From the NCBI GenBank assembly GCA_905197485.1, contig CAJJYZ010000038.1, positions 1-20,930 on the forward strand: a DNA stretch of 20,930 bases, given 5' to 3'. This DNA comes from an uncultured Lachnospiraceae bacterium (GTDB lineage Bacteria; Bacillota; Clostridia; Lachnospirales; Lachnospiraceae). Below, piece by piece: positions 15,725 to 20,930 of the stretch. Position numbers and translations under genes: made by a program. Every line of letters starts with the position of its first letter. Position 1 is the first letter of the stretch. Below the pieces are notes generated by a model, which saw only the letters and a list, made by a program, of their open reading frames with translations, had not been told where the DNA came from and ran no database searches.

Positions 15725-16573
15725 TTAAATCGCAATCGGAATATTTTTTATCTGCGGACCTGTCTCATAATTGTCAAGTCTCACATCATCTGTCGTAAAC
15801 TCATAGAAATCCTTCACTTCTGGATTCAGCCAGAACGTCGGCGCCGGAAGCGGCTCCCGTTTGATGAGTTCTTCTACAAGAGGAATATGTCTGTCATAAA
15901 TATGTGCATCTGCGATGACGTGAACCAGTTCCCCGACCTGCATGTTGCAGACCTGTGCAAGCATATGGACAAGCACCGCATACTGGCATACGTTCCAGTT
16001 ATTTGCCGCAAGCACATCCTGAGAACGCTGATTCAAAATTGCATTCAGCACAAGTTTGTCATCTCCCGATTTCTTCGTGACATTGAATGTCATACTGTAC
16101 GCGCATGGATACAGGTTCATCTCATGTAAATCCTGGTGTACATAAATATTGGTCATAATACGTCGACTGTACGGATTGTTTTTCAAATCGTAAATCACGC
16201 GGTCTACCTGGTCCATCATGCCTTCTTTATACTGATGCTTTACTCGCATCTGATATCCGTACGCCTTTCCAATGGAACCGTCTTTATCTGCCCAGCTATC
16301 CCAGATACGCGGCTTCAAATCATGGATGTTGTTGGATTTTCTCTGCCAAATCCACAGAAGCTCATCGACACAGCTTTTGATTCCTGTCCGGCGAAGTGTC
16401 AACGCCGGAAATTCTTCGGAAAGATTATAGCGATTCACCACACAGAATTTTTTTATCGTATAAGCCGACGCTCCGTCTTCCCATTTTGGACGTACTTTCT
16501 CCCCTTCCGTACTGACTCCGTTGTCGATGATATCACGACACATATCAATAAATACTTTATCTGCATAACTCAT
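15725..16573 (-). CDS. thyA: Thymidylate synthase
   Basis: Protein of 282 residues making dTMP from dUMP with methylene-THF, which becomes dihydrofolate. Family blocks seen are ELLWIWQRKSNNIHDL, IWDSWADKDGSIGKAYGYQ, the phosphate-binding PYSRRIM (134-140), the catalytic Cys157 in LYPCAYSMTF, NQRSQD (181-186) with the second phosphate Arg, and HVIADAHIYDRH (218-229). Two classical positions differ: the residue after the catalytic cysteine is Ala rather than the common His, and the LGxPFN segment reads AANNWN. From memory, the Bacillus subtilis/phi3T-type ThyA also lacks that His, so this is probably a natural subfamily and not a damaged enzyme. An AGGAGG site precedes the ATG. It sits between folT and folA under the THF riboswitch. 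Confidence 0.96.
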   Translation of the reverse strand: MSYADKVFIDMCRDIIDNGVSTEGEKVRPKWEDGASAYTIKKFCVVNRYNLSEEFPALTLRRTGIKSCVDELLWIWQRKSNNIHDLKPRIWDSWADKDGSIGKAYGYQMRVKHQYKEGMMDQVDRVIYDLKNNPYSRRIMTNIYVHQDLHEMNLYPCAYSMTFNVTKKSGDDKLVLNAILNQRSQDVLAANNWNVCQYAVLVHMLAQVCNMQVGELVHVIADAHIYDRHIPLVEELIKREPLPAPTFWLNPEVKDFYEFTTDDVRLDNYETGPQIKNIPIAI

Positions 16574-16611
16574 AGCCTTAAATCCTCCTGAATCTTTCCT
16601 TTTTATTTTCT

Positions 16612-17175
16612 TTATCTGCTGTTTGCTTTCATCATACGCAGCACCTTCGTCTCCGACAGTGTCTTGGCAACGATATAGAAAATCAAACTCTCAATCGGAA
16701 CAAAGATAATCTGTTTAAATACACGCGGCGGAAGAAGCGCCAGGAATCCTTTCCCATACATCACACTCAGCCACAACGTTCCGAAAAACATATTGACAAT
16801 TACGGATACTATAATTTTCGCCGCCAGAATCCTCCGGAAATTCACCGGTCTCTTGTAGAGCATCATTCCATAGATGACCGCCCCTAAAATGGCATTGAAT
16901 GTAAATCCGAAGTTGAACGGTCCAACCGGTTTCATGATATACTTCAAGATATCGGTGACTCCTCCCATGATTCCGCCTACCACAGGTCCGAAAAGAAGAG
17001 CCGTCATCTCATTCGCAATAAATGAGAATCCAAGTCTCAAAGAATCCGTAATCTGTATTGAGAAGAAAAATCCCAATACGACTCCCATTGCAATGAACAT
17101 CGCAGTCATTACAAGCGTCTTCACATGTCTTAACTCATGCCAGGAGTCTACAAAGAGTGACTTCATTTTTTCCAT
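16612..17175 (-). CDS. folT: Folate ECF transporter substrate-binding S component
   Basis: Protein of 187 residues, a small hydrophobic integral membrane protein with about six membrane segments, matching the FolT type of ECF S components: ALVMTAMFIAMG-like helix 1, LRLGFSFIANEMTALLFGP, VGGIMGGVTDILKYIM, then GPFNFGFTFNAILGAVIYG and a C-terminal FVPIESLIFYIVAK. FolT captures folates and works with a shared EcfA/EcfA'/EcfT module, which is not in this window. ATG at 17175 follows a strong AAAGGAGG; the frame runs further upstream through the riboswitch, but that part is leader, not protein. The THF aptamer immediately upstream and the thyA-folA genes downstream make the folate assignment firm. 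Expression is most likely repressed when THF is plentiful. Confidence 0.95.
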   Translation of the reverse strand: MEKMKSLFVDSWHELRHVKTLVMTAMFIAMGVVLGFFFSIQITDSLRLGFSFIANEMTALLFGPVVGGIMGGVTDILKYIMKPVGPFNFGFTFNAILGAVIYGMMLYKRPVNFRRILAAKIIVSVIVNMFFGTLWLSVMYGKGFLALLPPRVFKQIIFVPIESLIFYIVAKTLSETKVLRMMKANSR

Positions 17176-17183
17176 AAAAAATA

Positions 17184-17191
17184 CCTCCTTT
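17184..17191 (-). promoter_or_regulatory. folT ribosome binding site, likely riboswitch target
   Basis: AAAGGAGG on the minus strand, eight bases before the ATG. The seven bases directly upstream, CTACTGC (17198-17192), are complementary to the first arm of the aptamer (GCAG-AG-TAG), allowing an alternative fold that reaches the ribosome site. No U-tract terminator lies between aptamer and start, so control is probably at translation. Confidence 0.6.
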
Positions 17192-17248
17192 GCAGTAGTC
17201 CTTGCGCCACGCATAGCAGGTATCAATCTAAAATATCTGTCATGTGCA

Positions 17249-17347
17249 GCAGCGGGATGCAAAATGTGTACCGCAAGCAATTCTGCTTTTCGTCCCGCTG
17301 GCAACTCCCCGTCCAGCCGGCACTTAACGCACACACTTCTACTCTGC
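17249..17347 (-). promoter_or_regulatory. Tetrahydrofolate (THF) riboswitch aptamer
   Basis: The minus-strand leader of folT carries the ordered sequence blocks of the THF riboswitch class: GCAGAGTAG at the 5' end, GCGTTAAGTG, GGACGGGGAGTTGCC, GGGACGAAAAGC, GCGGTACAC and GCATCCCGCTGC at the 3' end. The stems close as expected: P1 GCAG with CTGC, a stem between the GTGTGT and ACACAT segments, GCTGG with CCAGC, and an AAGCA/TGCTT hairpin. Its site, upstream of folT, fits the known biology of this class, where THF binding lowers expression of folate uptake and synthesis genes. Fold and gene context agree, so I regard the identification as firm without a covariance-model search. Confidence 0.93.
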
Positions 17348-17366
17348 TTTTATTTTTTTCTCGTCT

Positions 17367-17395
17367 ATTGTATCACATCTTTTTTCCGTTATCAA
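17367..17395 (-). promoter_or_regulatory. Promoter of the folT-thyA-folA-MATE operon
   Basis: On the minus strand TTGATA (plus 17390-17395) and TACAAT (plus 17367-17372) are exactly 17 bases apart, and the -10 has the TG extension. Transcription would begin some 12 bases before the aptamer. Confidence 0.82.
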
Positions 17396-17398
17396 TGC

Positions 17399-17431
17399 AA
17401 AATGCAGGAGGCTTATTTCAAACCTCCCGCA
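17399..17431. terminator. Intrinsic terminator of the APC permease gene
   Basis: TGCAGGAGGCTT (17403-17414) pairs with AAACCTCCCGCA (17420-17431) through 12 pairs including two G-U, with a five-base loop. The minus strand ends in TTTT (plus 17399-17402); the plus strand also has a T run after the stem (ACATTTTTC), so it could work both ways. It lies 26 bases past the permease stop and just upstream of the folT promoter. Confidence 0.8.
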
Positions 17432-17457
17432 CATTTTTCTTCTGTCACTGTTTTATT

Positions 17458-18909
17458 TTATGCCTCTGCCACTCCATGAAGTTTATGTTTCGTCTCTTTG
17501 ACATCCTCATAAATCAGCTTCTGGCGTGTTCCAAATGCTTCTCCGTAAGAGTTTCTCGCGTAAATATAGAACACGATTCCTAACAGAATCCATCCACCTA
17601 CAATCACCCATTCTTCCATAATCAACTGTGATTCTCCAGGTAAGAGATATAAGGCGCACATAATCGCTGTTGTCAGCACTGCCATGCCGCCTACAAATTT
17701 CGCATTTTTTACTTTATACGGTCTGTTCATATCCGGCTCGCTCTTCCGCAGTTTCAGGAAAGAAGCAGACACCATCATATACGCAAGGCATACTGCAAAA
17801 CTACCTGCATCCGTAATCCATGTCATCATCGATTTTCCGAAAAACGGCGCTGCAACCGCAATCAAACCAACTAAGAGAACTGACTTTGTCGGTGTCTTTG
17901 TTTTTTCATTGACTTCCGCCAGAAATGCCGGAGCCATATGAGATTCTGCGAGTGCAGAAATCGCCCTCGAGCCACCCATAAAGAATGAATTCCAGCTCGT
18001 TACGATTCCCATGATTCCACCGATAATACATACCATAGAAGCAATGTTACTATTAAAATATGCCTTCTTCATTGCATCTGCTGTCACCAATTCCGAAACA
18101 CTCATTTCTCCCGGCGTCATAATCATAGAAACAGCCAACACAATCAACACATACCAGCCGACAGCCATTGCGATGGAGAAAATGATAATCTTTCCAATCT
18201 TTTTAAATGGAATATTAATCTCCTCTGCCGCCTGCGGGATGACATCGAAGCCCATCAGCATAAACGGAGTCATGACAGCAACTTTAAATACACCGCCCAA
18301 TTCATTTCCCTGTGCAAATAACGGTTCCATGTTCGCCGTATCCCCGCGGACAACGGACATCGCGATAAGGGCGATTCCAACGAGCCCGATGACTACCGTT
18401 AAGATAGTCTGTACAATTGCCGCCGTCTTCGCACCCTTGTAGTTAATGAATGTAATCACAAGCGCTGCAATAACCGCAATGGCAACCCAGGATGCATACA
18501 CATCAAATCCACCGATTGTATACATGTATCCCTTTGTTACGAGCGACGGGGCAATATATTTAATGACAGTCGGAAACGCACATGCCTCAAATGCTACAAC
18601 ACCAACATATCCGAGTATAATCGCCCACGTACAGATAAAAGAACCATTCTTGCCAAATGCCCGAAGGCTGAATATATGCTCTCCTCCACATTCCGGCATG
18701 GCTGACGTTAATTCCGCATAAGTAAGACCTACAAACAATACCATGAATCCTCCGATGGCAAATGCAATCATTGCTCCTACACTTCCGCCATAGCCAATCC
18801 ATTCTCCCGCCATAACAATCCAGCCCCAGCCAATCATCGCGCCGAATGCAATAACAAATACGTCTTTACTGCTTAGGACTTTATCAAATTTCGATTTCTT
18901 TTCATTCAT
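17458..18909 (-). CDS. APC superfamily amino acid permease
   Basis: Protein of 483 residues with about 12 hydrophobic segments. Helix 1 has the unwound substrate-binding motif of APC transporters, AFGAMIGWGW near residues 22-31; helix 2-3 has LTYAELTSAMPECGGEH, helix 6 has MLMGFDVIPQAAEEI, and helix 8 has WNSFFMGGSRAISALAES. These identify an amino acid/polyamine/organocation transporter; the substrate is not deducible. The ATG at 18909 has an AGGTG site seven bases upstream; a GTG three codons earlier lies inside that site. It is transcribed alone, from a promoter bearing two matching inverted repeats, and ends at an intrinsic terminator. It lies between ddl and the folate operon but is separated from both by terminators. 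Confidence 0.93.
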   Translation of the reverse strand: MNEKKSKFDKVLSSKDVFVIAFGAMIGWGWIVMAGEWIGYGGSVGAMIAFAIGGFMVLFVGLTYAELTSAMPECGGEHIFSLRAFGKNGSFICTWAIILGYVGVVAFEACAFPTVIKYIAPSLVTKGYMYTIGGFDVYASWVAIAVIAALVITFINYKGAKTAAIVQTILTVVIGLVGIALIAMSVVRGDTANMEPLFAQGNELGGVFKVAVMTPFMLMGFDVIPQAAEEINIPFKKIGKIIIFSIAMAVGWYVLIVLAVSMIMTPGEMSVSELVTADAMKKAYFNSNIASMVCIIGGIMGIVTSWNSFFMGGSRAISALAESHMAPAFLAEVNEKTKTPTKSVLLVGLIAVAAPFFGKSMMTWITDAGSFAVCLAYMMVSASFLKLRKSEPDMNRPYKVKNAKFVGGMAVLTTAIMCALYLLPGESQLIMEEWVIVGGWILLGIVFYIYARNSYGEAFGTRQKLIYEDVKETKHKLHGVAEA

Positions 18910-18931
18910 AACGTTCACCTCACATTTATTG

Positions 18932-18957
18932 CCAACTTTATATATTATATAAGTTGT
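18932..18957. promoter_or_regulatory. Operator-like inverted repeat 2 in the permease leader
   Basis: On the minus strand ACAACTT, an 11-base A/T spacer, then AAAGTTGG. It shares both half-sites and spacing with the repeat at 18968-18993, exactly 36 bases away, and lies between the promoter and the ribosome site of the permease gene. Confidence 0.6.
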
Positions 18958-18967
18958 TACTCATCTG

Positions 18968-18993
18968 ACTACTTTAGTATATATTAAAGTTGT
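18968..18993. promoter_or_regulatory. Operator-like inverted repeat 1 over the permease promoter
   Basis: On the minus strand ACAACTT, an 11-base A/T spacer, then AAAGTAGT. It covers the -10 box and most of the spacer of the permease promoter, where bound protein would block RNA polymerase. It is the partner of the repeat at 18932-18957. Confidence 0.6.
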
Positions 18994-19004
18994 CATTTTT
19001 GCAA
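18976..19004 (-). promoter_or_regulatory. Promoter of the APC permease gene
   Basis: On the minus strand TTGCAA (plus 18999-19004) and TATACT (plus 18976-18981) are separated by 17 bases. The leader to the ATG is about 60 bases. A second -10-like TATAAT lies inside inverted repeat 2 but has no good -35. Confidence 0.7.
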
Positions 19005-19024
19005 CTGTTATCCAGAAAAAATAG

Positions 19025-19077
19025 ATAAAAAAATAACGATTGTCAAAATGTATGGTTCATTCCACTTTGACAATCGT
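19025..19077 (-). terminator. Intrinsic terminator of the ddl operon
   Basis: On the minus strand ACGATTGTCAAA (plus 19066-19077) and TTTGACAATCGT (plus 19036-19047) form a perfect 12-bp stem with an 18-base loop, followed by TATTTTTTTAT (plus 19025-19035). It starts 16 bases after the ddl stop and closes the regulator-ddl transcript before the permease promoter. Confidence 0.9.
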
Positions 19078-19093
19078 CTCATTTTCCTTTTAT

Positions 19094-20134
19094 TTATCTT
19101 TCAAATGCCAATGCAATCAATCGGTCCAAAAGTTCTGAATAACTGATTCCAAAATCGTTCATTAACTGTGGATACATAGAAATCTTTGTAAATCCTGGAA
19201 TCGTGTTAATCTCATTGAAATAAATCTCGTTCGTGTCTTTATCAAGGAAAAAGTCTACACGACTCATTCCATGTCCATCGACCGCCTTAAAGACCTTCAC
19301 TGCGTATTCTCTGATTTTCTCCTGAATCTCTTCTTCTACAAGAGCCGGAATACATGTTTTGCTTTCTTCGTCTTCATATTTTGACTCAAATGTATAGAAT
19401 TCTCCATGTGGAAGAATCTGTCCGACTCTCGATACTATCACATCATCATTTCCAAGTACCGCTGTCTCCAGTTCAATACAATTGATACATTCCTCTACAA
19501 CAATATGGCGGTCATATTTTGAAGCTTCCAAAAGCTTCTCCATCAGCTCTTCTCTCTTATCACAGCGATAACATCCCACACTGGAGCCGGAACGGCTTGC
19601 CTTAATGAAACATGGCATTCCGAGTGTATCTGCAATATAGCCTTCCACGTCCTCTATCTCATCAAACTGCGCGTCCACTACGACAAGTTTTCCATCATAA
19701 CGCTTCTTGACATAGACGGATTTTACCTGTGGCACCCCTACACTATCGATGATTTTCTTCGTGTAAATCTTATCCATAGATACGCTGGAACCAAGCACTC
19801 GGCATCCAACGTACGGAATCTTTGTCAGTTCAAATAACCCCTGAATGGTTCCATCTTCCCCATAGAGTCCATGAAGAACCGGAAGCGCCACGTCCTGACT
19901 CTTCAGCAGTTCAAAGATTCCTTCTACTTTCCGACTGTTCTCAAGCCATGTGTCTTTCGCCAAATCTTCCTGGTTCTTATCCAGATAGTACCATGTGCCA
20001 TCCGGCGTAATTCCAACCAATGTGATTTCATATTTTTCCTGGTCTAAGTTTTTCAAAACGGAAGTGCAGGACATTCTCGATACAATGTGCTCGCTTGATT
20101 GTCCTCCACATAAAACAAGTAATTTCTGTTTCAT
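19094..20134 (-). CDS. ddl: D-alanine-D-alanine ligase
   Basis: Protein of 346 residues with the ATP-grasp fold. Readable are the N-terminal GGQSSEHIVS with catalytic Glu15, HGLYGEDG (88-95), GSSVSMDK (115-122), the ATP-binding serine loop KASRSGSSVG (178-187), the omega loop FYTFESKY (246-253), and the metal-binding FNEINTIPGFT near the C terminus. The Lys252-Tyr253 pair in the omega loop is the arrangement of D-Ala-D-Ala ligases; VanA-type D-Ala-D-Lac ligases differ there, so ordinary vancomycin-sensitive specificity is expected. It makes the D-Ala-D-Ala dipeptide for peptidoglycan precursors. A GGGGAG site precedes the ATG and lies in the gap of 15 bases after the GntR/RCK_C gene, with which it is cotranscribed. 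Confidence 0.96.
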   Translation of the reverse strand: MKQKLLVLCGGQSSEHIVSRMSCTSVLKNLDQEKYEITLVGITPDGTWYYLDKNQEDLAKDTWLENSRKVEGIFELLKSQDVALPVLHGLYGEDGTIQGLFELTKIPYVGCRVLGSSVSMDKIYTKKIIDSVGVPQVKSVYVKKRYDGKLVVVDAQFDEIEDVEGYIADTLGMPCFIKASRSGSSVGCYRCDKREELMEKLLEASKYDRHIVVEECINCIELETAVLGNDDVIVSRVGQILPHGEFYTFESKYEDEESKTCIPALVEEEIQEKIREYAVKVFKAVDGHGMSRVDFFLDKDTNEIYFNEINTIPGFTKISMYPQLMNDFGISYSELLDRLIALAFER

Positions 20135-20149
20135 TTTCTTCTTCTCCCC

Positions 20150-20794
20150 TTACTTCTTCTTATTTGGATACATTAATTCTCTTACCCTGTCCGGACACTC
20201 ATCATCTCCTGTATAATATACGATATCATTCTGTCGAAATACAGCTTTCGGTCCCGGAGACATCATCAAAACACCATTTCTCTTAATTGCTATAATCGTA
20301 GCCGAGGTTTTCTGCCAGAAATTAATCTCTCCGACGGTCTTCCCGAGATATGGCGTCTCCTCAGAAATAACAATTTCATAAGGAATGAATGGGTTAATCG
20401 AGCGGTAATTATCAATTCGTTTGATTACTTCGCTCAAATAGGCATACAGTTCTTTCGTTTCCTGCTGCTGACGTTCCACATTCTCCAGTATCTTTCTCTT
20501 TAATCCCTGGATGGATTGCATATGACTCTGCTGGTTCAGAAAATTACGCGCATTATCCTTCGATAGGATAATAACACCGCTGTTCTTCTCAACTTCCACG
20601 ATATCCCAGTCTGCCAGAACACAGACTGCTCTTCTCGCTGTTTCCGCGGACACACCATAACGGCTTCCAATCGAAGAACGCGCATATACCTTTTCTCCCT
20701 CTTCATACGTTCCATCTACGATTTTATAAGCAATATCTGCTGCAATCTGCTGATATTTCGGAATCCCAATCTCTTTTCCAAGCTTTTTTCCCAT
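20150..20794 (-). CDS. GntR-type regulator with RCK_C (TrkA-C) domain, BusR-like
   Basis: Protein of 214 residues in three parts. A GntR winged helix occupies about 10-80 (PKYQQIAADIAYKIVDGTY, GSRYGVSAETARRAVCVLAD, then the wing). A helical, probably coiled-coil stretch spans about 85-132. An RCK_C/TrkA-C domain fills about 137-210, with LGKTVGEINFWQKTSATIIAIKRNG and FRQNDIVYYTGDDE. Order and length are those of BusR, the lactococcal and streptococcal repressor of the busA-busB betaine transporter, whose RCK_C domain binds c-di-AMP. So a c-di-AMP-responsive regulator is a good inference, while its targets are unknown; no betaine transporter gene is present here. ATG at 20794 has GAAAGGAG upstream; the longer frame runs into the tRNA gene and is not coding. 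It is cotranscribed with ddl. Confidence 0.88.
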   Translation of the reverse strand: MGKKLGKEIGIPKYQQIAADIAYKIVDGTYEEGEKVYARSSIGSRYGVSAETARRAVCVLADWDIVEVEKNSGVIILSKDNARNFLNQQSHMQSIQGLKRKILENVERQQQETKELYAYLSEVIKRIDNYRSINPFIPYEIVISEETPYLGKTVGEINFWQKTSATIIAIKRNGVLMMSPGPKAVFRQNDIVYYTGDDECPDRVRELMYPNKKK

Positions 20795-20839
20795 ATGTAA
20801 TCTCCTTTCAGATATGCAAATATCCACACATATCCTGAT

Positions 20840-20859
20840 ACATGACGACATATTCATGT
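20840..20859. promoter_or_regulatory. Inverted repeat upstream of the BusR-like gene
   Basis: ACATGA and TCATGT, perfect 6-base arms around an 8-base centre, lie 45 bases before the start of the regulator gene and could be an autoregulatory site. No full sigma-A promoter could be placed here, and the half-sites differ from those in the permease promoter, so this is only a candidate. Confidence 0.3.
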
Positions 20860-20875
20860 TTTTATATAACAAAAA

Positions 20876-20930
20876 AGCACGAGACGGGATTCGAACCCGC
20901 GACCCTCGCCTTGGCAAGGCGATACTCCAC
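20876..20930 (-). tRNA. tRNA-Gly (GCC), cut by the window edge
   Basis: Minus strand, 3' two-thirds of a tRNA. The anticodon arm is TCGCC-TTGCCAA-GGCGA, with anticodon GCC for glycine. The T arm is GCGGG-TTCGAAT-CCCGT, the 3' acceptor strand CTCGTGC, and the discriminator T at 20876. CCA is not encoded. The 5' acceptor strand and most of the D arm lie beyond base 20930. A run of six Ts, counting the discriminator, follows at once on the minus strand, which may help end the transcript. Confidence 0.93.

Noticed and set aside
17176..17334. Upstream extension of the folT frame by 53 codons.
   Set aside because: It reads through the THF aptamer and lacks a ribosome site, while a strong site precedes the ATG at 17175.
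19094..20134. VanA/VanB-like D-Ala-D-Lac ligase.
   Set aside because: The omega loop keeps the Lys-Tyr of D-Ala-D-Ala ligases, and there are no vanH or vanX neighbours.
20795..20917. Upstream extension of the GntR/RCK_C frame.
   Set aside because: It runs into the tRNA-Gly gene; the ATG at 20794 has a good ribosome site and begins at the normal position for the family.
1..20930. Mobile element, prophage, CRISPR array or defence island.
   Set aside because: No transposase, integrase, phage structural, cas, toxin-antitoxin or restriction gene was seen, and no array of spaced repeats; the tRNA-Gly at the edge shows no flanking integrase within the window.

Overview
The window looks like a piece of chromosome from a low-to-mid GC Gram-positive of the class Clostridia, most likely a gut Lachnospiraceae (Dorea / Mediterraneibacter / Blautia-like). 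The reasons are strong GGAGG-type ribosome sites, sigma-A promoters with extended -10 elements, a CBS-DRTGG family II pyrophosphatase, a DUF4364 protein, a tetrahydrofolate (THF) riboswitch in front of folT, and a fused glutamine-dependent NadE. The family-level assignment is inference. All long reading frames are intact. I see no insertion sequence, integrase, phage gene, CRISPR array or rRNA; the gene content is ordinary core genome.

Layout. 1-180: divergent promoter region, with one strong promoter firing leftward out of the window and one firing right. 180-2611 (+): three-gene operon of a P1-family peptidase, a TIGR01212-type radical SAM protein and a DUF4364 winged-helix protein. 2631-2692: shared bidirectional terminator. 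2691-5454 (-): polysaccharide deacetylase, then tcdA, then rarA. 5549-7784 (-): CBS-DRTGG pyrophosphatase, then a flavin reductase-like protein. 7943-8611 (+): a two-S1-domain protein with its own promoter and terminator. 8716-12285 (-): methyltransferase, then hslO (Hsp33), then nadE. 12391-13559 (-): an unrecognised 298-residue protein and a small MerR-like regulator. 13560-13848: a 289-base intergenic region with a promoter, a four-unit 7-bp tandem repeat and a run of hairpins that looks like a repeat element or small structured RNA. 13849-17395 (-): folate operon, in transcription order promoter, THF riboswitch, folT, thyA, folA, MATE transporter. 17399-19004 (-): APC permease with a terminator and a promoter carrying two matched operator-like inverted repeats. 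19025-20794 (-): GntR/RCK_C regulator, then ddl, then a terminator. 20876-20930 (-): 3' part of tRNA-Gly(GCC), cut by the window edge.

How the genes fit together. The folate block is the clearest functional unit. FolT imports folate. ThyA turns methylene-THF into dihydrofolate while making dTMP, FolA reduces it back to THF, and a THF-sensing aptamer heads the transcript. At the right end, the GntR/RCK_C protein has the domain order of the c-di-AMP-responsive repressor BusR. It is cotranscribed with ddl, and the next gene downstream, a permease, has two near-identical 26-bp inverted repeats in its promoter. A local regulatory circuit is an attractive but untested inference. The least explained parts are the 298-residue/MerR pair and the hairpin-rich region at 13687-13831.
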